Below are positions 36,826 through 47,660 of a stretch of DNA of 64,000 nt, piece by piece; position 1 is the stretch's first letter, and each line of letters opens with the position of its first letter. The position numbers and the translations under genes are program-made. The DNA lies in NCBI GenBank assembly GCA_032716605.1, contig CM064502.1, forward strand, positions 52,135,770-52,199,769, written 5' to 3'. Origin of the DNA: Paralithodes platypus. Lineage: Eukaryota > Arthropoda > Malacostraca > Decapoda > Lithodidae. The notes beneath the pieces were generated by a model. It saw only the letters and a list, made by a program, of their open reading frames with translations, was not told the origin of the DNA and did no database searches.

Positions 36826-37161
36826 TTAAGGGGAGGTTTTTAGTTGATTCCCTAGACTTCCATCAAGCTTAAAATTACTCCCCCTTGACCCCCTTTCAAG
36901 ATAAATTTGTACATTTTTCGGTAGAAAAATTTCCCGGCCGAAGGCCGGTTCCCCTTAAATTACAGGCTCGCTTTCGCTCGCCAGGAAAAAATCGACGCCT
37001 AAATGGCACGAATGGTCTTAAAATTGACAGAAATGGGGCGAGGATTCTTAAAATCGCCAAAATAATGGGGCAAGCGTCTTTAAATCTCACAAGCAATGGG
37101 GCTAAACATGAGGGAGAAAGAGGTTCAGAAAAAAATCCTGCAGGTGGAAATCTCCCCTTAA
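36826..37161 (-). mobile_element. Family A (short form) MITE, copy A18
   Basis: TTAAGGGGAGGTTTTTAG to AAATCTCCCCTTAA, 336 bp. The core (GGCTCGCTTTCGCTCGCC) and perfect GC hairpin are present. A 257-aa frame starting inside it is an artefact. Confidence 0.94.
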
Positions 37162-37518
37162 CAACTCTTACTGCCACCACCACCACCACCACCACCACCA
37201 CCCTAACCCCTACCATGGCACCTTCACTTCTGCTACCAGTACTACACATGCCAAGGAGGTTTAATAATAAATATAAATTAAATCTCCTTGACACATACCA
37301 CCGCCTTCATAAGTTTCCACCATCACCACCATCTTCGGCAAGCACACCACTAACAGGGCATCAGCTTACATTTTACCATGCCAATATTTGCTCTGGCTTC
37401 ACCGCTCCTAATGCTATAGAATCTCGGCAATTTCCGTCATATACACATGAGACACACACACACACACATACACACACATACACACACATACACACACATA
37501 CACACACGCACGCACACA

Positions 37519-37554
<36 letters not shown>

Positions 37555-37867
37555 TTGAGATGTTTACAACGCACGCTACCTGGCTGCAACCAATAAATTT
37601 ACAATGCCTATATTTGAACAAATCTCTGGCCATAATAAAACGGCAAATATTACCTTAAGCAAGCTGAAAGGCCTTGTTGCTTTCTTCAGAATGTAATATA
37701 CTGGAAGTATAAGGTTGTTTTGGACATGAAAAGGAACTTGATATTCATGAAATGGTTCTTATTATGGATTAGCATTACTGTCAGTCTTATTTTTCTTAAA
37801 TCCAAGATATATTCAGAGTAGTTACTTTTTCGCCACCTATTCGCGCACTCTATTTTATCTAATGATA
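37162..37867. repeat. (CCA)n and (CA)n tracts in non-coding DNA
   Basis: (CCA)n at 37172-37202 directly after A18, and interrupted (CA)n at 37450-37551. The remainder shows nothing recognisable. Confidence 0.8.
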
Positions 37868-37985
37868 ATGTAAGACAGGTTGGGAGAGAGGTATCCTGTC
37901 CATGATTCGAACCCACTCACTCCAGGTATATTTTGGAGAGTCGGGCTCCGTAACCTCTGGGCCATGAGCGCTCCTCTCTCCCTCT
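37868..37985 (-). mobile_element. tRNA-like relic (separate from family G)
   Basis: The minus strand has an A-box-like TGGCCCAGAGGTTACGGAGC and B-box GGGTTCGAATC with tRNA-like spacing and no clean acceptor stem. It is probably a tRNA-derived SINE head; its tail cannot be defined from one copy. Confidence 0.5.
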
Positions 37986-38367
37986 ATCGTTTCTCTTCCC
38001 ATATACTGTATTGCTTGTCTAAATGTCAAGCCTCCATAGATCGGCATGGTCTATCCTTTGACTGCATTGCTTGGAAAGCAGCGAAGTCTGGAGAGCAATA
38101 AGCAGATGGCTCAGAGATACTGTTAATAACCACCATAACTTCCTTGTGGTATTGTGATATATTAGACATCAGAATGTTCGCTCCATGCCACCAACGAAAA
38201 CTGGTATTGATGTCGAGTGTGTTTAATGTGTTTTGAGGATTCCAATTTTAATATTACAGACCCATATATTCCATCGACTTCTTTGTTTTCAAATAATGAC
38301 AACATATTTGTATATTAGAGTAAAACTTGTCAAATATGACTATACTGTATATCACACGTGAGTAAGC

Positions 38368-38748
38368 TTAAGGGGGGTGACCTGCTTTTTGTTATTTCTC
38401 TCCTTGTCTCTCTTTCTCTGGCTTGTATCCATTCGGCCCCATTCAGCCTACTGTTTTAAGACGTTTATCCCCATCTAGGCATCGATTTCTTCCTGGCGAG
38501 CGATAGCGAGAAAGTATTATATGAAGAGATCCGGCTTCGCCGGAGAAATGTTTCTATCGAAAAATTTACAAATTTAGCCTGCTGTCAAAAACATTTTAAA
38601 AATATGCTGGCTCGCTATCGGTCACCAGTAAAAAATTGACACCTGGATGGGGATAAACGTCTTAAAACAGTAGGCTGAGTGGGGCCAAATGGATACAAGC
38701 CAGAGAAAGATAGAAAAGGACAGAACAAAAACAGGTCACCCCCCTTAA
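38368..38748 (+). mobile_element. Family B foldback MITE, copy B6
   Basis: TTAAGGGGGGTGACCTG to CAGGTCACCCCCCTTAA with perfect termini, 381 bp. It is very close to B5. GC hairpin CCGGCTTCGCCGG and A/T hairpin are intact; the right core block is GGCTCGCTATCGGTCACC. Confidence 0.95.
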
Positions 38749-39057
38749 CATTTGTAAGCTAAACTATGGTGAATGTATGGTTGCAAATTAAATTATTTGT
38801 CTAATTTTTTGAAAATCCTTCAGACGATTTTCAATTAGTGAAAGTGGAGGATAGGTAATATTCTCTTTAACTACCCATTTCCGTTACTTTCCTTATTTTG
38901 TTTAACTTTTATGAAAGTTAATCCTGATCAACTCGCTGGAATCGTAAAATCTGCGTGGTTAAGTAATTTTAACGTCGTGTAGCTCCCAACCTACACCATT
39001 GAGTTTCATTCATCATATAGTTCATACTCTTGTCCATCACTTTGTTTATTTCCATGG

Positions 39058-39058
<1 letters not shown>
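38749..39058. other. Non-coding stretch
   Basis: ATCCTGATCAACTCGCTGGA near 38925 weakly resembles repeat H. Nothing else. Confidence 0.4.
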
Positions 39059-39103
<45 letters not shown>

Positions 39104-39105
39104 TG

Positions 39106-39197
<92 letters not shown>

Positions 39198-39226
39198 GAG
39201 AGATAGATAGAGAAGAGAGAGAAGAG

Positions 39227-39321
<95 letters not shown>

Positions 39322-39377
39322 TAGAGGATAATTGCGTAGAGAGATCTCGAGAGAGAGAGAGAGAGAGAGATAATTGC

Positions 39378-39468
<91 letters not shown>
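39059..39468. repeat. (AT)n-(GA)n compound microsatellite
   Basis: (AT)n 39059-39130 with a CTGTATA interruption, then about 335 bp of GA. GATAATTGCGTAGAGAGA is duplicated inside it (about 39327 and 39369). The 161-aa Ser/Leu frame is an artefact. Confidence 0.97.
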
Positions 39469-39470
<2 letters not shown>

Positions 39471-39509
39471 TACCTAGCCGCAGGGAAGGAGGGAGTGAAG
39501 TGAGCAATT

Positions 39510-39735
39510 TGTCTACTGTTGACAAGTGGGATCGGCCGGCCAATCCCGGAGAATCGTCAGGGGTTGGTAACGCACATTTGGCTAATTAGGCCACATTAGC
39601 GCTGACTGGCCGCTGTATGGGGAGAGAGAGGGAGAGAGTGAGAGACAGAGAGAGAGAGAGAGAGAGATAATATTGTCGAATTGTATGGGGAGAGAGAGGG
39701 AGAGAGAGAGAGAGATAATATTGTCGAATTGCAAG
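39510..39735. other. GC-richer island plus a local duplication
   Basis: 39525-39615 (GATCGGCCGGCCAATCCCGG..., GGCTAATTAGGCCACATTAG) is non-repetitive. It is followed by two copies of a GTATGGGGAGAGAGAGGGAG...GATAATATTGTCGAATTG unit (about 39613-39731). A regulatory role is possible but unproven. Confidence 0.35.
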
Positions 39736-40190
39736 AACTGAGGAACAGAAGGGCCTTAGTGTAGTAGGAGGACAGTCAACATTGCATTTATAAGCGATGT
39801 GATATAGTAGATTACAAACATCAATTTACTGCAGGATGACAAGGGAAACATAGAAGTGATAGATGAAAGAGAAGTGGTAATTAGTTACAAGTTAAAGAAC
39901 GAAAGAGGTAGTGAGTGCAGATCATTCATAACTCTGTAACTTTGATGAAGAGGAATAAGAGGATGAAAGATGAAGTTTAGAATACTGAATATAGAAGTGA
40001 AAATAGAATCAGTGAGGTTTGCACATTACAGAACGATGGCTAGAAAACAGCTCTATTGAGAATTTAACAGTAATGCAAATACAAAAAATTAGATAAATGA
40101 TGAAAAAGAAACCATTTGTTTACAGTGTAATTAGTTCGGAGGGGAGTAAGGAATAAACATGATCGTTATGGGGCTGCTTGTAAAGATTAA
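39736..40190. other. Non-coding purine-rich stretch
   Basis: No feature recognised. Confidence 0.45.
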
Positions 40191-40376
40191 ATCTGGACTG
40201 GACACGAAAATGGAACTTTGCAGTAAGGGACCCAAAATCGGAGAACGAACCCTCAAGTTCGAACCTCGAAACCGCGAAAATATCACATTTTAATTGTTTT
40301 GAGGTTCGATCTTGGGATTTCGTTCTCCGATTTTGGGTCCCTTACTGCAAAGTTCAATTTTCGTGTCCAGTCCAGA
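40191..40376. mobile_element. Foldback element J, near-perfect hairpin
   Basis: Arms of about 80 bp (40191-40275 and 40294-40376): ATCTGGACTGGACACGAAAA... and ...TTTTCGTGTCCAGTCCAGAT. Both include AGTAAGGGACCCAAAATCGG and its complement. Loop is about 18 bp. It looks like a young palindromic MITE; no target duplication is obvious. Confidence 0.82.
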
Positions 40377-40896
40377 TCTACTGTAGTCTATGATTAAAGA
40401 TATTACAGTGGTAAATCTTTCCCCACTTTTCCGTCATATCAATTAAAGTTTGGCATGGGTATTGTGGGTATTCAACATGAGTGATGAAAAATAATAAATA
40501 ATTCTAGGTAAGAGTAAACTAGTGTTGAAAAATGAAGTATATGTTATGAACATGATGCAAACAGAGAAATTGAACAGCCTAATATTGTGTAGGATGTTTT
40601 GGCAACTTAAACAATGGAAAGCATTTAAAAGAGTAAGCGATTGTTTTGTGCAAAATATATGCCCCTACATCTCTGTTTAGCCTTACTATTTCTTCTCTTC
40701 CAATCGCATTATTATTACTCTCTCTCTCTCTCATCACCAGATCAATAAAGCAATTAGAAAAATGGTCACCGAGGGTCACTTAAGAAGTAGGTGTGAGGAT
40801 AAAGAGAGTAGAAGTAATAGTAGTGGTGGTGGTGGTGGCGAGAGAGGGGCGGGTCTGGGCAAGGTCTAGTCCCTCCCCCTTGCTACCTCCCTTCTT
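40377..40896. other. Non-coding stretch
   Basis: Short CT near 40718, (GTG)n near 40823. Nothing else recognised. Confidence 0.5.
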
Positions 40897-41163
40897 CCAG
40901 TGTTGCCAATTTAGCTACCTTCCCGCTAGATCTAGAGGAATTTACTTCAATCTAGAGGCAAATTCGTGCATCTAGATCCATGAATTCTAGCGACATTCTG
41001 GAGATTTGAGCCATTTCAGAGAGGTATTCTAGAGAGTGTGGCAATATTCTAGAGAGTGTGGCAATATTCTAGAGATTGTGGCAATATTCTAGAGATTGTG
41101 GCAATATTCTAGCGATTATCGGCGTTTATTTATGATCTAGCGGAGTTGATTTGGTAACCCTGG
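40897..41163 (+). mobile_element. hAT-like MITE, family I copy 1
   Basis: Ends CCAGTGTTGCCAA and TTGGTAACCCTGG form a 13-bp imperfect inverted repeat of the CAG(T/G)GTTGCCA kind common in hAT-type elements. Flanks TCCCTTCTT (40888-40896) and TCCCTTCTC (41164-41172) look like an 8-9 bp target duplication. Four copies of TATTCTAGAGAGTGTGGCAA (41025-41104) have grown inside; copy 2 has the sequence only once. Confidence 0.8.
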
Positions 41164-41239
41164 TCCCTTCTCACACCTCTCCAAACAGTCCGCGGGGCAT
41201 TATAATTACAGTGGGTATTGTTGGTGGTCTGTGGTCTCT

Positions 41240-41247
41240 AGCAGATG

Positions 41248-41301
<54 letters not shown>

Positions 41302-41470
41302 GCCACGGACATTAGTTCCAGGGCAGTAATTCCCTTTCCAATGTTCCCTTACCCACTCTAAACCACTGTTTGGACACTTGATCCTCAGTGTTTTGGAGGA
41401 CAAGCAACCTAGAAGGGTCACTAGACCTGTTGTTGCTTGATTTCCTTTGTACTTTGTACTCTCTCTGCTC

Positions 41471-41543
<73 letters not shown>

Positions 41544-41610
41544 TATAAAGCCCTGGTCACCTCGTTTGACTTATTAGGTCTGTGTGGTCAGTGTATCTAT
41601 TTCATTCTCT
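41240..41610 (+). repeat. CT arrays flanking DNA, with partial repeat H (copy 4)
   Basis: (CT)n at 41249-41299 and 41474-41536. After the second lies AGCCCTGGTCACCTCGTTTG and GGTCTGTGTGGTCAGTGTAT, matching repeat H. The segment between the arrays is not recognised. Confidence 0.75.
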
Positions 41611-42210
41611 CTTTCTCAACTTTGTACCCTCCATCTCACCTCCTCTTCCTCCCACTTATTATATTCTTCTTACCTTTCTTCTTCTAGTTCCTCCTCCTCC
41701 TCTTATCTAATTTCATCCTGTTCTTCTTTCTCCTGCTCCATTCCTTCTTTCCTCTCCTCTCACCAATCTTCCCCCACTTCTGGTATCCCCTCCCCCAACT
41801 TCTACCTATCTCTCACCTCTTCTTCCTTAACTCTCTTTTCTTTCCCCTCTTCTTCTTCCTCCTCCTCCCGTTCTCACCTATCTTCCTTTTCCTCCTCTTC
41901 CCCCTCTCTCAGCGTCAGGTGGGGGTCATTACGAGGGAGTGTGCCGGTGCTCACGATCCCCCCTGCCCCCGTTTTCCAGGAATAATTTTTATATATATTC
42001 TCACCGCCAGCGACTGGAGAGGGTTTTCTTCCCCTCCTTATTCACCCAGCCGTGACTGGGGATGGTTTAATATACAATGGCGCGAGTATTGTTTACGGCG
42101 CCTGTTGGGATTTACTAGCGTCTTTCCGCCAGGCTAATCTCCAGGACTAGAACCTCCAGGAGAAGTTTAGCACGGGTTATTTCAGGGTCGGAAATTTAAA
42201 GGGAATGAGA
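41611..42210. other. Pyrimidine-rich tract then GC-richer island
   Basis: Imperfect (TTCCTCC)n to about 41905. Positions 41905-42210 are non-repetitive and GC-richer (GCGTCAGGTGGGGGTCATTA, ATGGCGCGAGTATTGTTTAC), and could hold an exon or regulatory element. I see no splice-bounded frame I would defend. Confidence 0.4.
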
Positions 42211-43387
42211 GCTAGACGGGTTCTTGGATCACGGAGGGACCGGAGCTCAAATTGTAGCCATTTATATATAAATCTTGATCCATAATGTGAATCGTCATCA
42301 AAGCTACATAGACTACTCTATATTAATTGCAACCCTTTGAGACACAGAGGTTGTTTTTATAACATGGGGGACTTTTGTTCGAATCGTATCTTCATACACT
42401 GTACTCAATGGTTTGTTAACAACCTAACCGTAATACTAATGCAATAATAGGAAACCCTATAATTGGCAGTCTTCTGTTATTTCCAATCACCGATTACATT
42501 TTCTACAAGTATACGCAACAAAAACGAAGAAGGTATGGAAGCTATCTTTTGCTTGTCAGTGGTTAGATAGAGTGAATTTTGCAAAATAGTTAAAAATAAA
42601 GTTGATAATAACATTTATTTCAAGGCAAAGCAGATCATGGTGATATACTCTTCAGAATACGTGACATTAAGTGTCGCACCTGTTCCCCCAACCTTCGTTA
42701 TCTCGCTACCTGATTCGTTGCCACACTTTCCGCTCATTTAGGAAGCTCCTTAGGTTTCGTTCTGATGCGCCGCCACAAATTTCACAACTCCGCTCGTAAT
42801 AATTAGGGTGGAAGTTGCACTAGATAAATAAAGTTCGAGGTAAATTGGGGTTTCTTATGCGATGGGTCTGGCACTAGTTTCGTCATTGCTTACCTTTGGC
42901 ATTAACTTGGTGACAATTCAAGTTATATTACCGTATCTGAGGGAAGTTGCGGTGCTTGATTATTTTTAGTTGAGCAATGTCTTGAAGACAAAAGATGACT
43001 TATTTATATTTTATTGACTTAGTCAGCAATTTAAAGAATGGGATCATTTAGATTGCTCTCATTAATTTGCCACTTCGTTGAGGTTAAACAAATTGCGACA
43101 CTGCGCTTGATTAATGTAGAGTATGGTTTAGTTTTGCTAATATTTTTTAGTTTGTCTATGCATGATATTAATTACCAATACAACTCAAGCATGCGCACCA
43201 TATTTATAAATACCAGATACACGGGATACCATCGCTTGCATAATTATGTTATATGCATGTCTTATGCATATCAATTTTGATAACTCCAGTTTTCGTCAAC
43301 TTTCCTCGAGGGTTAAATACAGGGTGGACAAATATACTACAGTGTGATAGTTCCATAACTCAGTTTGGCACCAATCCTTCAGCTCCT
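42211..43387. other. Non-coding, apparently unique DNA
   Basis: No repeats shared with the rest of the window and no recognised frame. One of the longer repeat-free stretches here. Confidence 0.5.
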
Positions 43388-43480
43388 GTGTGTGTGTGTC
43401 TGTGTGTGTGTGTGTGATATGTGTGTGTGATGTGTGTATGTGTGTGTGTGATGTGTATGTGTGTGATGTGTATGTGTGTG

Positions 43481-43541
<61 letters not shown>
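43388..43541. repeat. (GT)n microsatellite with GATGT interruptions
   Basis: Alternating GT runs with GATGTGTATG phrases, then pure GT to 43541. Confidence 0.96.
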
Positions 43542-43543
<2 letters not shown>

Positions 43544-43902
43544 ATGCGACCCAACACGACGCAAAAACCGATGAGGGACCTGCGCCATAATGTCTGATTA
43601 CGGCCCCATTTCCATCCCGTTCGGGGGCATCTGGTGCGGCGTCGCGGCTTTACGACGAAACCCCCTCCCGCTAATCTACGTGTCGCACCATTTACGATAT
43701 ATCACTTCGATTCTGGACTAATCTCGAAGATTTCTATCCTATTAGTAACCATCCAATCGTGATTCATAGGTGGCACGTGTTCCATTCGGGTTCGCTCACA
43801 CCGATCTCCACAAATTTATTTTCTATATGCTTTCTTCGTCTTAACATTTTATTTATTCGTGATATAATACCGGTATATACTGTATATTGTTCATGTTGTT
43901 AT
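43542..43902. other. Unassigned stretch, GC-richer at first
   Basis: 43545-43700 contains GGGGGCATCTGGTGCGGCGT and ACGACGAAACCCCCTCCC. No frame or repeat match. Confidence 0.4.
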
Positions 43903-43904
43903 TA

Positions 43905-43957
<53 letters not shown>

Positions 43958-44025
43958 CTGTATATATATATACTGTATATATATATATATGCTGTACTGT
44001 ATATATATATATTTTTTTTTTCGTT
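43903..44025. repeat. Interrupted (AT)n array
   Basis: AT runs broken by TACTGTATA phrases, ending in a T run. An ACCGGT-containing AT patch lies just before, at about 43868. Confidence 0.93.
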
Positions 44026-44999
44026 GTGGTGTCGGCGGCAGCTGGTAGTGCGATTTCCTCATATACAATATTACTGGGTCCTGAAACGGTGGCAAAGTTT
44101 GGCGATAAATATCAGACTAATATTGATAATCCCTAAACTGCAAACATGAGAATGTGTCTCCAGGAAGGGTAGCAGGGAGGAAAGGGAAGGTATTGGGGCG
44201 AGAATTTGGGGAAGAAGGAATACAAAGGAGAACAAACTACAGCAGACCTAATGGTCCTTACGGGGCAGTTTGGATATCTAAAACTACTAATCTATTGACT
44301 TAGAGGTAGAGAAAAGGATAGCAAAGAAGAAGGCTCCTCAAGGAGGAGGAGGGGGGGGGGGGAAAGGAGGAGGAGAAGGAGGAGGAGCAATAGAGGTGAT
44401 GAATTATTATTGTTATTATTAGTATTATTATGTAACTGAAATGGAGAAATAGGAGAAACAGTTAGAACTATTAAGGACAAGTAATAAACCAGAACGAAAA
44501 TGGGAACTGCAGAAGATGGACATGAACATTTACATTCATTACAGAAACTTATATTTTGTCCAGGTGAATATAAAGGATCAGAAAGATTGTCCTCATGATT
44601 GAGTTAATTAAAATAACTGACACACTGTTCCTAATATCTACAAATCAATTGACCACGTGAGAGTTTCGGGCTATAAGTAGATGTTTAGCAGAAATTGCTA
44701 AATATGAGCTTTTGATGGATTGGAAATGTGTTGAACGTTCTTTTTTTTTTATATATATATCATATATAACATTATGCTGGTAATTCAGCTAAATGTCGAT
44801 ACACTTATAGCTCCAACTTCCTAATAGCCCAAAACTTGTAAGTTTTTAATTTAACAAATCAGTGTTTGTCTCCATTTAATTTTCCCTCCAATTATCTATT
44901 TGAAGCCTAGACACATTAACTATGTGGTCGATGGGTAGAGAGTGTGATTGGGGGGCGGGGGGGGGGGGATAAGAGTAAGGAGATTGGAGTGGTTAGGTC
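44026..44999. other. Non-coding stretch
   Basis: G-rich/AGG tract at 44340-44390 and a G run near 44958. No gene or element recognised. Confidence 0.5.
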
Positions 45000-45120
45000 C
45001 ACGAAATTAGCTATATATAATTATATATATACAGTATATATATATAATTATATATATAGCCTATATATATACTGTATATACAGTATATATTTTTGTTTTT
45101 TTTTTGTTTTTTGTTTTTTT
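45000..45120. repeat. AT array with CAGTATA/CTGTATA phrases and T-rich end
   Basis: TATATACAGTATATATATA and TATATACTGTATATACAGT are mutually complementary, so the tract can fold on itself. A GTTTTTTTTT tract follows. Confidence 0.88.
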
Positions 45121-45208
45121 TGTATACCCTTCTTCCAGGTGGGTTGTGAGACAGGAAGAACGAGAAACGGAGACACAGGGAGAGAGGACTGAAGAAGAGG
45201 GGAAAAGA

Positions 45209-45340
45209 GGAATTTTTCTATCGAAAAATTTAAGTTTTTATCTTGAAGGAGGGTCATCGGGGTGCTTTCTTAAGCTTAATGGAGGTCTAAGGAGGAAACT
45301 AAAAAAACATATATATACATAAATGAACAAATAAATACGC
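45209..45340 (+). mobile_element. Family A (long form) MITE, copy A19, 5'-truncated
   Basis: Begins at the A/T hairpin (ATTTTTCTATCGAAAAAT), continues through GGGTGCTTTCTTAAGCTTAA and GGTCTAAGGAGGAAAC, and fades into AATGAACAAATAAATACG. Neither core block nor terminal TTAA is present. Confidence 0.82.
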
Positions 45341-46002
45341 TCTTTCATCTTTTTGATATGACCCAAAACAAATATTAGTTCTAAGGGTTTGTTAAAGGGA
45401 GGATTTGTTCTACTGTTTTTTCGTAATACATAATACTTTTGTTTTGCTTCACACTATCAGCGAATTATTTCACGTCTCATTGTCGACATAATATTTTTTA
45501 TTTCCTTTCGTGTGTTTATCCTTATATTTTCCTTTATAACACCTTCTTATATTACTATTCGACCTTTTCAATGTGTCATATAAATATACCACATTACTTT
45601 TTATTTGTTCATCCGTTATCCTTCTCACTTTCTTTCCATTCGTCCCTCTCTTTGCTTTGTCCAACCCACTTAAGCTACTTTCTATTTATCCCACTCATTT
45701 ATTTTCCGTATGCCACCTATTCTACTTACTATCCAATTTCCTCCAGTCCCTCTCTCTTGTCATATCTATCCAATTTCCCCCTCTTTCTCCTCTCTATTAT
45801 CGTTTCCTTCCAGTTCTTATCTCTTCATTTCTTCCACTATCTACCCTTTCGTTCCACTTATTCTTCCTTCTTCCCAAATCCATTCTCTGTTGTGTTTATC
45901 TCTCTCGTCTCCACATCTTTACCAGTAACTTATTTAATCCTTTTTATCTCCACTTGCTTACCCCTTTCTCTTCTTCGCATCTCCCTTGCAATGTTCTTTC
46001 TA
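45341..46002. other. Pyrimidine-rich non-coding stretch
   Basis: Long overlapping plus-strand frames (188 and 161 aa) are produced by a T/C-rich composition with few purines; no domain is visible. Confidence 0.6.
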
Positions 46003-46146
46003 TAAGTAACACCCCGTTCTTAACATTGATCATCAATTACAAACCCCAATGTACTTAAATAAACTAATGAAAGCATATGGTCCTCCCGGGATTCGAACTC
46101 GGGACACCACACCCAGAACATAAGCACCTAAACCATTACACCACCA
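46003..46146 (-). mobile_element. tRNA-derived SINE-like element G4
   Basis: The minus strand reads A-box TGGTGTAATGGTTTAGGTGC, B-box GAGTTCGAATCCCGGGAGG, then CATATGCTTTCATTAG and a tail ending GGGGTGTTACTTA. It is nearly identical to G6. Confidence 0.83.
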
Positions 46147-46318
46147 ACACTAATATACTTCCATTCATTCATCCCATCTTCCTTGCTTTCCCTCCCGTTC
46201 CTCTTCTATTCAGCTTTCTCTCCAGTCACTGATCCTTTCCCTATTTTACATACCCCCTTTTTATACCCTGTCTTCGATAAATGGATATCAAATCGTAGTC
46301 ATCTACTTAACCTTTAAC

Positions 46319-46435
46319 TGTCTTGATGGTGTAATGGTTAGAGTGTTTGTGGTCTGTATGTGGCAACCCAGGTTCGAATCCCGGAAAGATCACATGTTTT
46401 CATTAATTTCATTGGGAGGTGTTTGTTGTTGGGAA
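46319..46435 (+). mobile_element. tRNA-derived SINE-like element G5
   Basis: A-box TGATGGTGTAATGGTTAGAG (46324-46343) and B-box GGTTCGAATCC (46371-46381), then CACATGTTTTCATTAATTTC and ATTGGGAGGTG. Acceptor stem halves do not pair. Confidence 0.82.
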
Positions 46436-46734
46436 TGAAATATATAAATTAGATTATTCCTTCGTCCTTACAATTTTATTTACCCTCCTTTCTGCAGTAC
46501 CTACTTCATTTTAGCTCTCGCTTTCTTCATTTCTTCTCTTACCCACAATCCTTCCCAGTCTTTTTGTCCTTCCATTCTACTCTTTATTATACAGTTCTTT
46601 CCCTAAATCTTACCTACTTTCCCTTCTACTGTGTCCTCCTTGGTTGTTTATGTATTCCCTACCTAGCCTCCAGCTCTGTCTTTATCCCTCTTTCTCTCTG
46701 CCCTCCTCCTCCTTCTTCTTCTCCTGCTGTCCCG
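46436..46734. other. Pyrimidine-rich non-coding stretch
   Basis: Nothing recognised. Confidence 0.5.
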
Positions 46735-46865
46735 ATCCCAGAGGCCAAGTTTCAAGTTTCCCATAGTGCGGGCAGAGGGACCCAGGGCACAGGCCAACAA
46801 TTAGATCTCAATTAAAATTCATTATCGTACCGTCGCCGCCAATTAGACCACCGAGGGCGTGGGAG
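46735..46865. other. GC-richer island with three CAATTA motifs
   Basis: CAATTA at 46798-46803, 46809-46814 and 46840-46845 lies among GC-rich sequence. CAATTA is a common homeodomain half-site, so a regulatory element is possible; chance is not excluded. Confidence 0.25.
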
Positions 46866-46885
46866 AAGGCACAGCTTTTTCTCCC

Positions 46886-47094
46886 CACATTTTTTTTTTT
46901 TTTTTTTTATTCTTTTGTAAGTCCTTTTTTCATTCTTTCTCTCCCAGGATTGAAGAAGCTGATTTTTCGCTTCCCAAGTTTTCTGGATACTTGTCCTGGT
47001 GTTGGTGGTGGTGTCAGGGGAAATGTGATTATCTAGCTTTACCTACTGCTATAATTGATGTCTTGATTACAGGTGCGCATCATGTGGGGGATTT

Positions 47095-47151
<57 letters not shown>

Positions 47152-47173
47152 GGTATATATATATTTTTTTTTT

Positions 47174-47219
<46 letters not shown>

Positions 47220-47222
47220 TGT
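46886..47222. repeat. T run and (AT)n arrays
   Basis: Poly-T near 46889-46908; (AT)n 47098-47160 with an ACCGGT, poly-T, then (AT)n to 47220. Confidence 0.95.
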
Positions 47223-47475
47223 ATATATACAAAGTATATTTTGTATTCACTGTATATGTACACACTAAATAGAAGACGATACATAAAAGTATGTTCATAC
47301 TTTTCCGGTAATATGCCAGTAATAGAGGTCTAAGAGAAAACAATTAACAAGGGAATGAGAATAGATGAAATTATATACGACCCAGCCCTAGAGAGGAAAT
47401 GGGCGGTCAAGAACTGTATAAACAACCTCATTACGAACACTCGCAGTTTGTGAGGCTGCGGTCAGTGGGGCAGAG
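47223..47475. other. Short unassigned stretch
   Basis: Nothing recognised. Confidence 0.4.
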
Positions 47476-47625
47476 CGAGAGAGAGAGAGAAATGTACATA
47501 GCTTTACATAGATACACTGGCCACACAGACCTTACGATCCAACGAGGTAGTCAGGACTTAATTCTAGTAGAGATGGCATATCCGATAGAAAAGGAAAGTT
47601 GAAGGAAAGGATAGAACAGAACAGA

Positions 47626-47656
<31 letters not shown>

Positions 47657-47660
47657 ACAA
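47476..47660 (-). repeat. Interspersed repeat H, copy 2 (flanked by GA arrays)
   Basis: Reverse complement of 86-241 with few differences: CCACACAGACCTTACGATCC, AGGACTTAATTCTAGTAGAG, GATAGAAAAGGAAAGTTGAA. GA arrays sit on both sides (47476-47491 and 47627-47655). Confidence 0.83.

Noticed and set aside
36885..37658. 257-aa plus-strand open frame
   Set aside because: It runs through MITE A18, a (CCA)n tract and a (CA)n tract; His/Thr repeats and no domain.
39058..39589. Long Ser/Leu and Arg/Glu frames
   Set aside because: Translations of (GA)n and (AT)n; the same applies at 8081-8500, 23202-23558, 27796-28119, 41206-41538, 61856-62366 and 63758-63972.
45439..46058. 188-aa and 161-aa plus-strand frames
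   Set aside because: Produced by T/C-rich low-complexity sequence lacking stop codons; no domain or signal supports a gene.
46319..46392. Functional tRNA gene
   Set aside because: A- and B-boxes are present, but the acceptor stem does not pair and the same sequence continues into a shared tail at several loci, so it is a SINE-like element. The same reasoning applies to the other G copies.
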